The notes: generated from the letters alone by a model not told the origin. A stretch of DNA of 54,745 nucleotides from Bernardetia sp. (GCA_020630575.1 JAHDBD010000030.1:1-54745); one strand, 5' to 3'. Shown: positions 9,522 to 18,339, counted from the stretch's first letter. Made by a program: numbers and translations.

Positions 9522-10592
9522 TTGAAAAAAATACTCATTCTTCGTTTTTCTTCTATTGGAGATATTGTCTTGACTACACCTGTCATTCGTTCTCTCAAAA
9601 TGCAATTTTCTTCTGTGCATAATGAAGAGTTAGAGTTGCATTATGCTACCAAAGCGAGTTTTGAAACTGTTTTGAAATACAATCCTTATTTAGACAAAAT
9701 TCATTTACTTCAAAAACAGCAGTCACTTTCTGATTTTATTTCTCTTCTCAAAAAAGAAAATTTTGATGTAATTATTGACTTACATAAAAATCTCAGAACC
9801 AGTATCATAAAGTTTAGATTAGATGCAAAATCATATACTTTCGAAAAATTAAATTTTGAAAAGTGGTTGTATGTCAATCTGAAAAAAAATAAAATGCCTA
9901 ATCGTCATATTGTCGAAAGATATATGGATACACTTAAGGATTTAGGAATTTCTTTAGAAGAAGATGAAAAACAAAGCGATAACAAAATAAATAAAGAAGT
10001 AAAAGGATTAGATTATTTTTTGGGAGAAGAAGACCATTTTGAATTAAACTGGTTACCCAAATCACATCAAGAAGGCTATATTGCTTTTGCTATTGGAGGA
10101 GCGCATAATACCAAAAAACTTCCTTTAAAGAGAATGATTGAGCTTTGTGATAAAATAAATAAGCCTATTGTTCTGTTGGGAGGAAAGGAAGATGCTGAAA
10201 ACGGACAAGCAATTTTTGATTTTTTTGAGAAAAACAGAGATACCTTCGACTCGCAAGAGGCAATTGAAAAATTAGGAAAAAAAACACGTATTTTTGATGG
10301 ATGTGGTAAACTTACACTAGGGCAATCTGCTTCTTTACTTAAACAATCAAGAGTAGTTTTTTCACATGATACTGGTCTTATGCATATTGCAGCAGCTTTT
10401 AAGAAAAAAATATATTCTATTTGGGGAAATACTACACCTGCTTTGGGGATGTATCCCTACAAAACACAATTTGTTGTTTTTGAGAATAATAAAATTAATT
10501 GTCGCCCTTGTTCAAAAATTGGTTTTAAAGCCTGTCCGAAAGGTCATTTTAAGTGTATGAATGATATAGTATTTGATTTTTGGATTCAATAA
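9522..10592 (+). CDS. Glycosyltransferase family 9 (heptosyltransferase-like)
   Basis: A GT-B enzyme of 356 residues of the ADP-heptose:LPS heptosyltransferase family. The start is TTG at 9522: the conserved N-terminus KKILILRFSSIGDIVLTTP begins directly after it and no ATG is available near. Other family marks are IIDLHKNLRT, the nucleotide-binding region FAIGGAHNTKKLP, and SHDTGLMHIAAAF followed by WGNTTPALGMYPY. The C-terminus is Cys-rich (CRPCSKIGFKACPKGHFKCM). Such enzymes act on the inner-membrane cytoplasmic side to build the LPS core. The exact sugar need not be heptose. Confidence 0.85.
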   Translation: MKKILILRFSSIGDIVLTTPVIRSLKMQFSSVHNEELELHYATKASFETVLKYNPYLDKIHLLQKQQSLSDFISLLKKENFDVIIDLHKNLRTSIIKFRLDAKSYTFEKLNFEKWLYVNLKKNKMPNRHIVERYMDTLKDLGISLEEDEKQSDNKINKEVKGLDYFLGEEDHFELNWLPKSHQEGYIAFAIGGAHNTKKLPLKRMIELCDKINKPIVLLGGKEDAENGQAIFDFFEKNRDTFDSQEAIEKLGKKTRIFDGCGKLTLGQSASLLKQSRVVFSHDTGLMHIAAAFKKKIYSIWGNTTPALGMYPYKTQFVVFENNKINCRPCSKIGFKACPKGHFKCMNDIVFDFWIQ

Positions 10593-10766
10593 AAGTTATT
10601 GACTTTTTGCCAAAAATATCAAGTTTATAATTCAAAATTCCTTATTTTTACATTTTTGTTTTTGTTCCGAATTATGACTGATGGAACATATTAAATTAAA
10701 ATAGCAGAAAGTGAAAAACACCTAAAAATAGACAATACGACTAATAAAATAAATAAAAATATAATT

Positions 10767-11771
10767 ATGATGAATGAATTAATTTCTAGTTTTCCTAAAC
10801 AGTTGGAAGATGCATATTCAGCTTTTCAAAAACTTTCCCTTTCTTCTTTCGAAAAATCAGATAGAAAAATATCTAATATAGTAGTAGTAGGTTTGGGAGG
10901 TTCTGGAATTGGAGGTAATTTGATACAAACTATCACTCGTAGTTTATTAAAAATACCTTACCAAGTTTGTAAAACGTATAATTTACCAAGTTATATCAAC
11001 GAAAGCACACTTTTTATTGCTTCATCATTTTCTGGAAACACAGAAGAAACTTTAGCTTCTTTGGAAGAAGCACAGCGAAAAGGAGCGTATATAGCTTGTC
11101 TTACTTCAGGAGGGAAAATAGAGCAAATAGCTAATGAAAAAGGATTTGATTTAGTTCCTTTAAAATCCCTAGCAGCTTGTCCAAGAGCTCATTTGCCTTA
11201 TTCTGCTACTTCTTTGTTGTTGCTTTTACATCATTACAGACTTATTGATATAGATTTTGGAACAGAAATTAAAGATACTGTAGATAGCCTAAATAAAAAA
11301 AATGATAGTATAAAAACAGATGCAAAAGAAATAGCTATTTCTCTGAAAGGCAAGTTTCCAATTTTATATGCAGATGCAATTTTAGAACCGATGCTCATTC
11401 GTTTTCAACAACAAATTAATGAAAATGCAAAGCAACTTTGTCATGTGGCTGTTTTTCCAGAAATGAATCATAATGAACTAGTAGGCTGGCATTTACCAAA
11501 AGAAATTTTATCAAAAACACATATTCTACTTTTTCATTCAGATTATGATCACGAAAGGGTAAATAAAAGAATGGAAATTTGTGAAACTATTTTTAATAAA
11601 CATACAGATTCTATTACCCATATTTCGGCAAAAGGAAATTCATTTTTAGAACAAGTATTTTATTTAATTTATCTTACTGATTGGGTTTCATATTATTTAG
11701 CAGAAGAAAATGGAGTTGATCCTTTTCCAGTTGAGGTAATTAATTATCTTAAATCTTCTCTACAAGAATAA
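10767..11771 (+). CDS. Bifunctional phosphoglucose/phosphomannose isomerase (SIS family)
   Basis: A protein of 334 residues with two SIS sugar-isomerase domains. The phosphate loop is VVGLGGSGIGG (about residues 41-51), the second sugar-phosphate loop is ASSFSGNTEET, and the catalytic region is FPEMNHNELVGWHLP (about 231-245), the hallmark of the PGI/PMI family. The cytosolic enzyme interconverts glucose-6-P and fructose-6-P and also mannose-6-P, feeding nucleotide-sugar synthesis. Two ATGs stand in tandem at the start and either could be used. The preceding 174 nt holds no gene. Confidence 0.9.
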   Translation: MMNELISSFPKQLEDAYSAFQKLSLSSFEKSDRKISNIVVVGLGGSGIGGNLIQTITRSLLKIPYQVCKTYNLPSYINESTLFIASSFSGNTEETLASLEEAQRKGAYIACLTSGGKIEQIANEKGFDLVPLKSLAACPRAHLPYSATSLLLLLHHYRLIDIDFGTEIKDTVDSLNKKNDSIKTDAKEIAISLKGKFPILYADAILEPMLIRFQQQINENAKQLCHVAVFPEMNHNELVGWHLPKEILSKTHILLFHSDYDHERVNKRMEICETIFNKHTDSITHISAKGNSFLEQVFYLIYLTDWVSYYLAEENGVDPFPVEVINYLKSSLQE

Positions 11772-11837
11772 TATATTATTCCAAACCTCATGACAGTTTC
11801 ATTTGAAACTCAACAAAAGTTAAAATTTATTTCATAA

Positions 11838-12539
11838 ATGCAAACAGTTTTATTCGAACATTTAGGAACTCTTTCTTATCAAAAAGCATGGGATTATCAA
11901 CAAGAAGTTTTTGATAGAATTTTTGACGTAAAAAAACAAAATCGTTATTTAGAAGAAAATAGCGACCAAATTCCTACACCTAATTATCTTCTTTTTTGTC
12001 AGCATAACCCTGTTTTTACAATGGGAAAGGCTGGTTCTTTAGATAATTTATTGCTTTCTGAAAAAGAACTAAATCAAAAAGGAATTGAATATTTTGAAAT
12101 AAATAGAGGGGGAGATGTGACTTTTCATGGGCTTGAACAGCTTGTTGGTTATCCTATTTTGGACTTAATGAATTTCAAACAAGATTTGCATTGGTATTTT
12201 AGAGAGTTAGAAGAAGTCATTATTCAGACAATGCAAGCCTATAATTTAGATGCAGGTAGAGTAGAAGGACTTACAGGTGTTTGGATAGATCCTAATTCAG
12301 AAAATCCAAGAAAAATATGTGCTATTGGTATTCGTGCAAGTAGGTGGATAACTATGCACGGTTTTGCGCTCAATGTAAATACAGACTTGTCTTATTTTGA
12401 TTTGATAATTCCGTGTGGGATAAAAGATAAAGGGGTTACTTCTTTAGAAAAAGAAGTAGGAAAAAAAATAAATATGCAGGAAGTAGAGCAGCGAGTAAAA
12501 CAACAGTTTGAAAAAAGATTTAATGTAAAAATTGTGTAA
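11838..12539 (+). CDS. lipB: Lipoyl(octanoyl) transferase LipB
   Basis: A cytosolic enzyme of 233 residues that transfers the octanoyl group from acyl carrier protein to lipoyl domains. Family motifs are RGGDVTFHGLEQLVGYPI (about residues 90-107), the catalytic lysine in KICAIGIRASRWITMHG (about 156-172) and the catalytic cysteine in IIPCGI (about residue 195). The N-terminus MQTVLFEHLGTLSYQKAW is complete. No lipA is near. The stop codon is followed within 2 nt by a heptamer repeat array. Confidence 0.93.
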   Translation: MQTVLFEHLGTLSYQKAWDYQQEVFDRIFDVKKQNRYLEENSDQIPTPNYLLFCQHNPVFTMGKAGSLDNLLLSEKELNQKGIEYFEINRGGDVTFHGLEQLVGYPILDLMNFKQDLHWYFRELEEVIIQTMQAYNLDAGRVEGLTGVWIDPNSENPRKICAIGIRASRWITMHGFALNVNTDLSYFDLIIPCGIKDKGVTSLEKEVGKKINMQEVEQRVKQQFEKRFNVKIV

Positions 12540-12540
12540 G

Positions 12541-12582
12541 AATTACGAATTACGAATTACGAATTACGAATTACGAATTACG
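12541..12582 (+). repeat. Heptamer tandem repeat AATTACG x6
   Basis: Six perfect copies of AATTACG lie directly after the lipB stop, followed by a T-rich stretch. No coding or hairpin role is seen. The copy number may vary between strains. Confidence 0.95.
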
Positions 12583-12643
12583 AATTTTTCTCATTAAAAA
12601 ACAATGTTATTTATACTACCTATCAAAGAAACGAAGTTTCGTA

Positions 12644-12678
12644 CTGATAACTGATAACTGATAACTGATAACTGATAA
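12644..12678 (+). repeat. Heptamer tandem repeat CTGATAA x5
   Basis: Five perfect copies of CTGATAA end exactly at the A before the ATG of the amidotransferase gene, so they occupy its whole ribosome-binding region. The unit carries TGA and TAA, so the array closes all three forward frames. Confidence 0.95.
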
Positions 12679-13302
12679 ATGATTCTACTACTAGATAATT
12701 TTGATTCTTTTACTTATAATTTATGGGATTATGTACAGCGTTTGGGAGTTGAGTGTAAAGTTTTTAGAAATGATACATCTTTAGAAGAACTTCAAGAACA
12801 TAATTTTACAGGAATTATACTTTCCCCTGGGTTTGGAAAACCTCAAGAAGCAGGAAATATGATGGACGTAATTGATTATTACCATCAAAAATTACCCATT
12901 TTGGGAGTTTGTTTAGGACATCAAGCATTAGGAATTTATTTTGATGCAAAGCTAATCTATGCAGAAAAACCAATGCATGGAAAAGTCTCAACTATTGAAT
13001 GTAAAGTAAACCAACAAATAGATTTACTTTTCCAAAATATGCCTTCAAAAATACAGGTTGTTCGTTATCATTCTTTACTAATAGATTTAGAAAAAAATAA
13101 TACATTACTATATCCCACAGCTTACACAGAAAAAGGTGAGTTAATGGCATTCTCTCATATAACACTTCCCATAAAAGCAATTCAGTTTCATCCAGAAGCT
13201 GCTCTAACAGAATACGGTTTGCAAATGTTAGAAAATTGGCTTTCTCTAACCAAAACCAAAAAAATAATCAAAAAAGAAGTATGCCATACAGATAAATTGT
13301 AA
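12679..13302 (+). CDS. pabA: Glutamine amidotransferase, anthranilate/aminodeoxychorismate synthase component II
   Basis: A class I glutamine amidotransferase of 207 residues that releases ammonia for a chorismate-using partner. The nucleophile is about C78 in GVCLGHQALG, and the second half of the triad is about H171/E173 in QFHPEAALTEYG. The N-terminus ILLLDNFDSFTYNLWDYVQ is typical of PabA/TrpG. The oxyanion strand reads SPGFGKPQEAG, where most relatives have SPGPG. No component I gene (pabB/trpE) is near, and the sequence does not separate folate from tryptophan use, so the symbol is provisional. The ATG directly abuts a CTGATAA array, so no Shine-Dalgarno is present. Confidence 0.85.
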   Translation: MILLLDNFDSFTYNLWDYVQRLGVECKVFRNDTSLEELQEHNFTGIILSPGFGKPQEAGNMMDVIDYYHQKLPILGVCLGHQALGIYFDAKLIYAEKPMHGKVSTIECKVNQQIDLLFQNMPSKIQVVRYHSLLIDLEKNNTLLYPTAYTEKGELMAFSHITLPIKAIQFHPEAALTEYGLQMLENWLSLTKTKKIIKKEVCHTDKL

Positions 13303-13351
13303 TCGCAGAGTAAGCTTAACAATTTTATTTTGAACACTACTAGTAATTGGG

Positions 13352-13394
13352 TGTCGAATACATATAAGTCACTCGCAAAATGCGAGCGATGGCT
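13352..13394 (+). repeat. Left copy of hairpin-containing direct repeat flanking araC/reductase pair
   Basis: This contains TCACTCGCA-AAA-TGCGAGCGA, a stem of 9 pairs (one G-U type). Its last 31 nt match 15563-15593 at 27 positions in the same orientation, and looser similarity extends a further ~12 nt upstream. Confidence 0.75.
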
Positions 13395-13439
13395 AAACTA
13401 GAGTTTATAATGGAGCTAGTAAATACAGCTAACATTGCC

Positions 13440-14351
13440 TTAATTAAACGATTGTCTGAACTCCAGAGGCGAAACTTTTGTCTTTGTTTTGAAAAGCTTG
13501 CTAAAAGATTGTGAATGTTCGAATCCTAATTCGTATGCAATTTCGCTAACAGTTAATTTTGTTGTTGATAATCTTTCTTTGGCTCTTTCAATCAATTTGT
13601 CGTGAATGTGCTGCTGTGTACTTTGCCCAGTAAGCATTTTAAGCAATCGACTTAAATAACTTACTGAAACATTGAGTGCTTCAGCAATATAATGAGGTGT
13701 TGGTAAGCCTGTTTGATTGATATTATCACTTTTAAAATAATCCATCAGTAATTTTTCAAACTGGTCAAGAATTTGATGATTCACTTTCCTGTGAGTCAAG
13801 AATTGCCGATGATAAAAACGGTCGGCATAATTCAATAATGTTTCCAAATGAGCGATCATAATGTCTTGACTAAAGTTGTCAATGTTTAAATTGTACTCTT
13901 GTTTGATGTTAGCGATAATTCCAACAATCGTTTTTTCTTCTTTTTCTGTAAGTGCTAATGCTTCATTTGCCGAATAGTAAAAATACTCGTAGCGTTTAAT
14001 CTTACCAGCTAGTATGGTATTCCAAAGAAAATCGGGGTGAAAGAGCAAAACCCACCCCGATTGTTTTACTTCCTCATTGCTCTCATTAGAAATACTAAAA
14101 ACCTGATTGGGTGCTATAAACGACATAATGCCTTCATCATAGTAATATAGGTCTTGCCCATACCTAACCGTTCCTTTAGAAAAGACTCTTTTAAGTGCTA
14201 TGATATAAAAACCCAACATTAAATTCATTGAATCCTCTGAATTAGTTTGCACAACATCTTCAACATTTATTACACTGATTAGTGGATGCTCGGGTTTTGG
14301 CAAGCCTCTGTATTGATGAAATTCGGTTATCGTTTTAATATTTCTAGTCAT
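13440..14351 (-). CDS. AraC-family transcriptional regulator
   Basis: A regulator of 303 residues. The C-terminal ~100 residues form the two-helix-turn-helix AraC DNA-binding domain: YIAEALNVSVSYLSRLLK is the first HTH, and the second HTH region ends in AYELGFEHSQSFSKLFK. The N-terminal ~190 residues are a cupin-like sensor. Its start is only 7 nt from the end of the reductase gene upstream, on the same strand, so the two are co-transcribed, reductase first. G+C looks a little higher than in neighbouring genes. It probably controls the reductase in response to an unknown inducer. Confidence 0.88.
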   Translation of the reverse strand: MTRNIKTITEFHQYRGLPKPEHPLISVINVEDVVQTNSEDSMNLMLGFYIIALKRVFSKGTVRYGQDLYYYDEGIMSFIAPNQVFSISNESNEEVKQSGWVLLFHPDFLWNTILAGKIKRYEYFYYSANEALALTEKEEKTIVGIIANIKQEYNLNIDNFSQDIMIAHLETLLNYADRFYHRQFLTHRKVNHQILDQFEKLLMDYFKSDNINQTGLPTPHYIAEALNVSVSYLSRLLKMLTGQSTQQHIHDKLIERAKERLSTTKLTVSEIAYELGFEHSQSFSKLFKTKTKVSPLEFRQSFN

Positions 14352-14358
14352 TTTACTT

Positions 14359-15321
14359 TTATTTTCTCACTTCCAAAACCAATTTTCCACGGATTTGACC
14401 ATTTCCAATTTCATTATGTGCTTCGGCAACTTGTTCTAAAGGATAAACTTTCCCGATAGTGACTTTAACTTTGCCTTCGTCGATCCATTGTGTGAAATTA
14501 TTCAGCCAAGTCAAATGATTTGTTTGCATTCCAAGAAATTCTCCTTTTACATTTTTCAACTCAAGTGCTTTTGTGACAGCATCGTCAAAAGGAAAATCTA
14601 CATTTGCACTTACAAAAATACCCCCATTTTTTAATACGCTTACACTTTTTAAACGCTCCTTGTTATCCCGAACCGTTGATGCTTCAAACACAACATCAAT
14701 GTCTTGCAATAAATCTTCGAAATGTTGCGTTTTGTAATCAATAATTTCATCTGCACCAAGTTGTCTTAAAAATTCTTGGTTTTTTGTTGAGCCACTTCCA
14801 ATTACATAAGCCCCTTTTGCTTTTGCAAACTGCACTGCAAAACTGCCCACACTGCCCGACGCACCTTGGATAAAAATGCGTTGACCTGCTTGGAGATTGC
14901 CAAGGTCAAAAATAGAATTGGCTGCAACAAGTCCCGTTAAGGGAACAGCGGATGCTTCATTAAAAGAAATACTTTTTGGTTTTAATGCAAATTGATTTGC
15001 CTTTGCCACTACATATTCGGCATAGCTTCCATCTCCTGGAAAATTAGGAACACCATATACTTCGTCTCCTTTTTTGAAGTTTGTAACGTTGCTCCCTATT
15101 TCTTCTACAATACCTGATGCATCCCACCCTAAAATTAAAGGCAACTTTAAATAAGGTCGCAATACATCGTTGCCACCTTCACGAACTGCTCCGTCCACAG
15201 GGTTTACACCACTTGCATAGACCTTGACTAAAACTTCATCTGCCACAGGAATAGGCTTGTTTATTTCTTTGATTTTCAAGACATCTGTTCCACCAAATTG
15301 ACTTATAACTACTGCTTTCAT
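14359..15321 (-). CDS. NADP-dependent medium-chain oxidoreductase (quinone reductase-like)
   Basis: A zinc-free medium-chain dehydrogenase/reductase of 320 residues. The N-terminal catalytic domain includes GVNPVDGAVREGG and LGWDASGIVEEIGSNV. The nucleotide-binding loop is FIQGASGSVGSFAVQFAKAKG (about 149-169), and the cofactor residues lie in IGSGSTKNQEF. The family reduces quinones or alpha,beta-unsaturated carbonyls. It is followed 7 nt later by the AraC regulator, and the pair lies between two similar hairpin repeats. Base composition is slightly richer in G+C than neighbours by eye, in line with transfer. Confidence 0.88.
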   Translation of the reverse strand: MKAVVISQFGGTDVLKIKEINKPIPVADEVLVKVYASGVNPVDGAVREGGNDVLRPYLKLPLILGWDASGIVEEIGSNVTNFKKGDEVYGVPNFPGDGSYAEYVVAKANQFALKPKSISFNEASAVPLTGLVAANSIFDLGNLQAGQRIFIQGASGSVGSFAVQFAKAKGAYVIGSGSTKNQEFLRQLGADEIIDYKTQHFEDLLQDIDVVFEASTVRDNKERLKSVSVLKNGGIFVSANVDFPFDDAVTKALELKNVKGEFLGMQTNHLTWLNNFTQWIDEGKVKVTIGKVYPLEQVAEAHNEIGNGQIRGKLVLEVRK

Positions 15322-15549
15322 ATTAAATTATTTTTTGTTTCTACAAAAGTCTGTAAGAATGAGGAAATGCTTGTAGCCATTTTTGACTTTGTTGTAGTCA
15401 AAAAAGATATGAAGTCTTAAATAAAGTTATTGAGTTGGTGAATAGGCTGGCTTGTTCCAATTTATGTCCCATAGTTGGTATTTTTTTGTTTGACTTTTTC
15501 GATTTGTAGGGTTGTCCTGCCATAACAACAAATACAAAAATCACGGCAT

Positions 15550-15593
15550 GATGCTGAATAATATAAATCACTCGCAAAATGTGAGTGACGGCT
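15550..15593 (+). repeat. Right copy of hairpin-containing direct repeat flanking araC/reductase pair
   Basis: TCACTCGCA-AAA-TGTGAGTGA hairpin, in the same orientation as the copy at 13352-13394 and about 2.2 kb away. The differences inside the stems mostly preserve pairing. Confidence 0.75.
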
Positions 15594-15695
15594 TGGAGAT
15601 ATTACCAATTTAAAGAAAAACCCAAAGGCTTTTTAAATATTTTTTTCTCCACTCAAAACTCATTTCAAAAACTTTTTTACCTTTCCAAACTTTTG

Positions 15696-15703
15696 TACCT
15701 TTG
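15696..15703 (+). promoter_or_regulatory. Candidate ychF promoter -7 element
   Basis: TACCTTTG fits the Bacteroidota consensus TAnnTTTG and lies 57 nt before the ychF ATG. The upstream -33 region is T-rich but not a clear TTTG. Confidence 0.5.
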
Positions 15704-15759
15704 CGCTTTCAAATTCTAAAAAAATAGGTATTTATTTATATAAACAAGAAAAATAGATT

Positions 15760-16857
15760 ATGGGATTACGTTGTGGAATCGTTGGTTTGCCAAATGTTGG
15801 GAAATCTACTCTTTTTAATGCTTTATCTTCAGCAAAGGCAGAATCAGCCAATTATCCATTTTGTACGATTGAGCCAAATGTAGGTATCGTAACTGTTCCA
15901 GATGAGCGTATTGCAGTTTTGGAAGACTTGATTACACCACAGCGAACTGTTCCAGCGATTATCGAATTTGTAGATATTGCAGGTCTTGTACGTGGCGCAA
16001 GTAAAGGCGAGGGATTAGGAAATCAGTTTTTGGCAAATATCAGAGAAGTAGATGCGATTGCTCATGTAATTCGTTGTTTTGAAGATGATAATATTATTCA
16101 CGTTGATGGAAAAATAAATCCTGTTTCAGATAAAGAAACGATTGATATTGAATTGCAATTAAAAGATTTAGAAACAGTAGAAAAACGTCTTGTTCGTATC
16201 GGAAAAGCTGCTCGTACTGGCGACAAAACAGCAAAAAAAGAATTTGAGACGTTCGAAAAAGTAAGATTACATTTAGAACAAGGAAAAAACCTTCGTTCTT
16301 TAGTTTTAGAAAAAGATGAAAACGAAATTGTAGAAGAAGCCTTTTTGCTTACTCGCAAACCTGTAATTTATGTAGCCAATGTAGATGAAAAATCTATTCA
16401 TACAGGAAATGCACTTGTAGAGCAACTCAAAGAATCTGTAAAAGATGAAAATGCAGAAGTTGTTATGGTTTGTGCTTCTATCGAATCTCAAATTGCAGAA
16501 CTAGAAGACCAAGAAGAAAAAGACATGTTCTTAGAGGAATATGCGCTGAAAGAATCAGGTCTTAACAAACTTATTCGTAGTGCATACTCTATCTTAAACC
16601 TAATTACTTATTTCACAGCAGGTGTAAAAGAAGTTAGAGCGTGGACAATCGAAAGAGGTTGGAAAGCTCCAAAGGCTGCAAGTGTTATTCATACTGATTT
16701 TGAGCGTGGCTTTATCCGTGCAGAAGTAATCAAATTAGATGATTATGCAAAATACAGAACTGAAGTAGCATTGAAAGAAGCTGGAAAATTAGCTGTAGAA
16801 GGAAAAGAATATGTTGTAGAAGATGGTGATGTAATGCACTTTAGATTTAATGTATAA
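15760..16857 (+). CDS. ychF: Ribosome-associated GTPase/ATPase YchF (Obg family)
   Basis: A cytosolic P-loop NTPase of 365 residues. The G1 loop is GLPNVGKSTLFNAL (about residues 9-22), G3 is VDIAGLVRGASKGEGLGNQFL, and the G4 position reads NVDE instead of NKxD, which explains the ATP preference known for YchF. A coiled-coil arm is inserted around 125-200, and the C-terminal TGS domain begins near LITYFTAGVKEVRAW. YchF binds ribosomes and is involved in redox and stress responses. It stands alone with its own promoter and terminator. Confidence 0.96.
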   Translation: MGLRCGIVGLPNVGKSTLFNALSSAKAESANYPFCTIEPNVGIVTVPDERIAVLEDLITPQRTVPAIIEFVDIAGLVRGASKGEGLGNQFLANIREVDAIAHVIRCFEDDNIIHVDGKINPVSDKETIDIELQLKDLETVEKRLVRIGKAARTGDKTAKKEFETFEKVRLHLEQGKNLRSLVLEKDENEIVEEAFLLTRKPVIYVANVDEKSIHTGNALVEQLKESVKDENAEVVMVCASIESQIAELEDQEEKDMFLEEYALKESGLNKLIRSAYSILNLITYFTAGVKEVRAWTIERGWKAPKAASVIHTDFERGFIRAEVIKLDDYAKYRTEVALKEAGKLAVEGKEYVVEDGDVMHFRFNV

Positions 16858-16887
16858 TAAGAATTGATAGAAAACTCTATCTTCAAA

Positions 16888-16926
16888 AAACTACTTTCTT
16901 ATTAAAAAGAGAGTAGTTTTTTTTTA
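16888..16926 (+). terminator. Intrinsic terminator of ychF
   Basis: A 13-pair stem (16888-16900 with 16907-16919, one mismatch), a short AT loop and a run of about 10 T. It lies 31 nt after the ychF stop. Confidence 0.85.
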
Positions 16927-17027
16927 TTCTAATTTTAAAAACTCAAAAAGGCAACTTTTTTGCATTGTTTAGAGTAAAAATAAATATAATCCTATCTTAA
17001 AGTTATTTTAATTATTTGTTTACCCTA

Positions 17028-17858
17028 ATGAAGTCAAAAAAAACATCGGACATTACAGACTCTGCTGATGAAAGTGAAATTGCAGCCAAACAAAACAACA
17101 TATCGATAAGCAATAAAAAACTAGTCGATTCTTTTACTAGAGGAATTTACTTTCTTCTTATTTTGAGTGGTTTTTTGTTTATGGCATCTTCTTGCAAACC
17201 TTCTGTAAAAAAATATACAGAAAATGCACGTCAGTTGATGTTAGAAGGAAAGTTTGAAGAAGCAATTCCTATCTTAAACACAGCTATCAAAAAGAACTCT
17301 AGTAGTCATGAAGCCTACAATTTGCGTGGAGCTGCTTATTTAGAACTTGACAGGTTTGAAAAAGCAAAAGAAGATTTAGATAAAGCTATCAAACTTCATA
17401 AAAAAGACTATCGATATTTTTATAATCGTGCAAAAGCAAAAAAAACACTTAAAGAATACGAAGCTGCTGTCGAAGATTATAACAGAGCAATTGCTCTCAA
17501 CGAGCATGTAGCAGATATGTACTTGGAAAGAGGAGAACTCTTTTTAACTTTACACAAAGGAAATGAATCTATAAAAGATTTGGATAAGGCTGTTATGCTC
17601 AATGCTTCTGAAAAAATGGCTTACTTCAATCGTGCAGAGGCACATTATTTACTTCATGAACTTAAAGAAGCAATTATAGATTTGGAAAAATGTGTTCGTT
17701 TGGATGAGCAGTTTGGAAAAGGACATTATCGTTTGGCTCAAATTGCCTTAGAAATAAACAAAAACAGAGCAAATAGAGATATTTGTCTGCATCTTAAATC
17801 GGCTATTAGTGGAGGTTGCCCAGAAGCTGAAACATTGATAAATAAGGTTTGTAGATAA
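17028..17858 (+). CDS. TPR-repeat lipoprotein
   Basis: A protein of 276 residues. The ATG at 17028 is chosen over an in-frame TTG 12 nt earlier. A long polar N-terminal stretch (about 35 residues) precedes a hydrophobic segment ending in the lipobox MASSC, so it is predicted to be lipidated at about C56. The unusually long n-region is notable. The rest is about six tetratricopeptide repeats, for example EAYNLRGAAYLELDRFEKAK and YNRAIALNEHVADMYLERGE, which form a protein-binding superhelix. It probably scaffolds an envelope complex whose partner is unknown. It converges on the next gene with the two stop codons directly adjacent. Confidence 0.82.
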   Translation: MKSKKTSDITDSADESEIAAKQNNISISNKKLVDSFTRGIYFLLILSGFLFMASSCKPSVKKYTENARQLMLEGKFEEAIPILNTAIKKNSSSHEAYNLRGAAYLELDRFEKAKEDLDKAIKLHKKDYRYFYNRAKAKKTLKEYEAAVEDYNRAIALNEHVADMYLERGELFLTLHKGNESIKDLDKAVMLNASEKMAYFNRAEAHYLLHELKEAIIDLEKCVRLDEQFGKGHYRLAQIALEINKNRANRDICLHLKSAISGGCPEAETLINKVCR

Positions 17859-18329
17859 TCATAAGTTCATCCTCATTTTATACAAATCAAATCCTTTTGC
17901 CCAAAAATCTTTTTCAGTTTTTTCTACTTCAAAACCTACTTTTTGATAAAATTTATACGCTAACTGGCTTGTTCTGACAACAACAAGTTTTATTTGTTTA
18001 TTATCAATATGCTTGATTCTATGTAAAAGAAGTTTTTTTCCAATTCCTTGTCCTTGAAAATTTGGATGAACAATATCCCATGAAATACGAGCCAATGGAA
18101 TAATTTCATCCAAAAAATAATTAATTCCACCACAACCTATAATTTGATTTGTGGTTTTGTTTTCTATTACAAAATAATCTTCTTTATATTTTTCTAAATA
18201 CTCTATAAAATCTTCTTGTTCTGATTCTTCAAAGTAAGTGGGAATATTTAATTTGATTAATTCTATAAGTTTTTCTTTATCAGATTCTTTATAATTTCTG
18301 ATAATATTTTCTACATTTTTGTTTTGCAT
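17859..18329 (-). CDS. GNAT-family N-acetyltransferase
   Basis: A small acetyltransferase of 156 residues if it starts at the ATG (MQNKNVENIIRN) at 18329. A longer frame to 18365 would overlap the upstream gene. The acetyl-CoA motif A is about HPNFQGQGIGKKLLLHRI, with the preceding strand ISWDIVHP. The C-terminal AYKFYQKVGFEVEKTEKDFW is a standard GNAT motif B. The substrate (amine or protein N-terminus) is not predictable. It lies 10 nt after the MBL-fold gene stop, so they are probably co-transcribed. Confidence 0.8.
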   Translation of the reverse strand: MQNKNVENIIRNYKESDKEKLIELIKLNIPTYFEESEQEDFIEYLEKYKEDYFVIENKTTNQIIGCGGINYFLDEIIPLARISWDIVHPNFQGQGIGKKLLLHRIKHIDNKQIKLVVVRTSQLAYKFYQKVGFEVEKTEKDFWAKGFDLYKMRMNL

Positions 18330-18339
18330 TGTAGTTGTT

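Larger units (their letters stand above)
15322..15759. other. 438-nt intergenic region with right hairpin repeat and ychF promoter
   Basis: No gene is recognised. It holds a GTTGT...ACAAC inverted motif near 15512-15530, the right copy of the cassette-flanking repeat, and the promoter region of ychF at its right end. It also serves as the upstream region of the reductase gene on the minus strand. Confidence 0.6.

Noticed and set aside
12541..12678. Heptamer arrays considered as CRISPR-like or coding repeats
   Set aside because: There are no spacers, and the units contain stops and lie outside genes.
13505..13535. GTTCGAATCC word suggesting a tRNA T-arm
   Set aside because: It lies inside the AraC HTH coding region and no cloverleaf can be drawn around it.
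17016..17027. TTG start four codons before the TPR lipoprotein ATG
   Set aside because: An ATG follows directly and the extra residues have no support.
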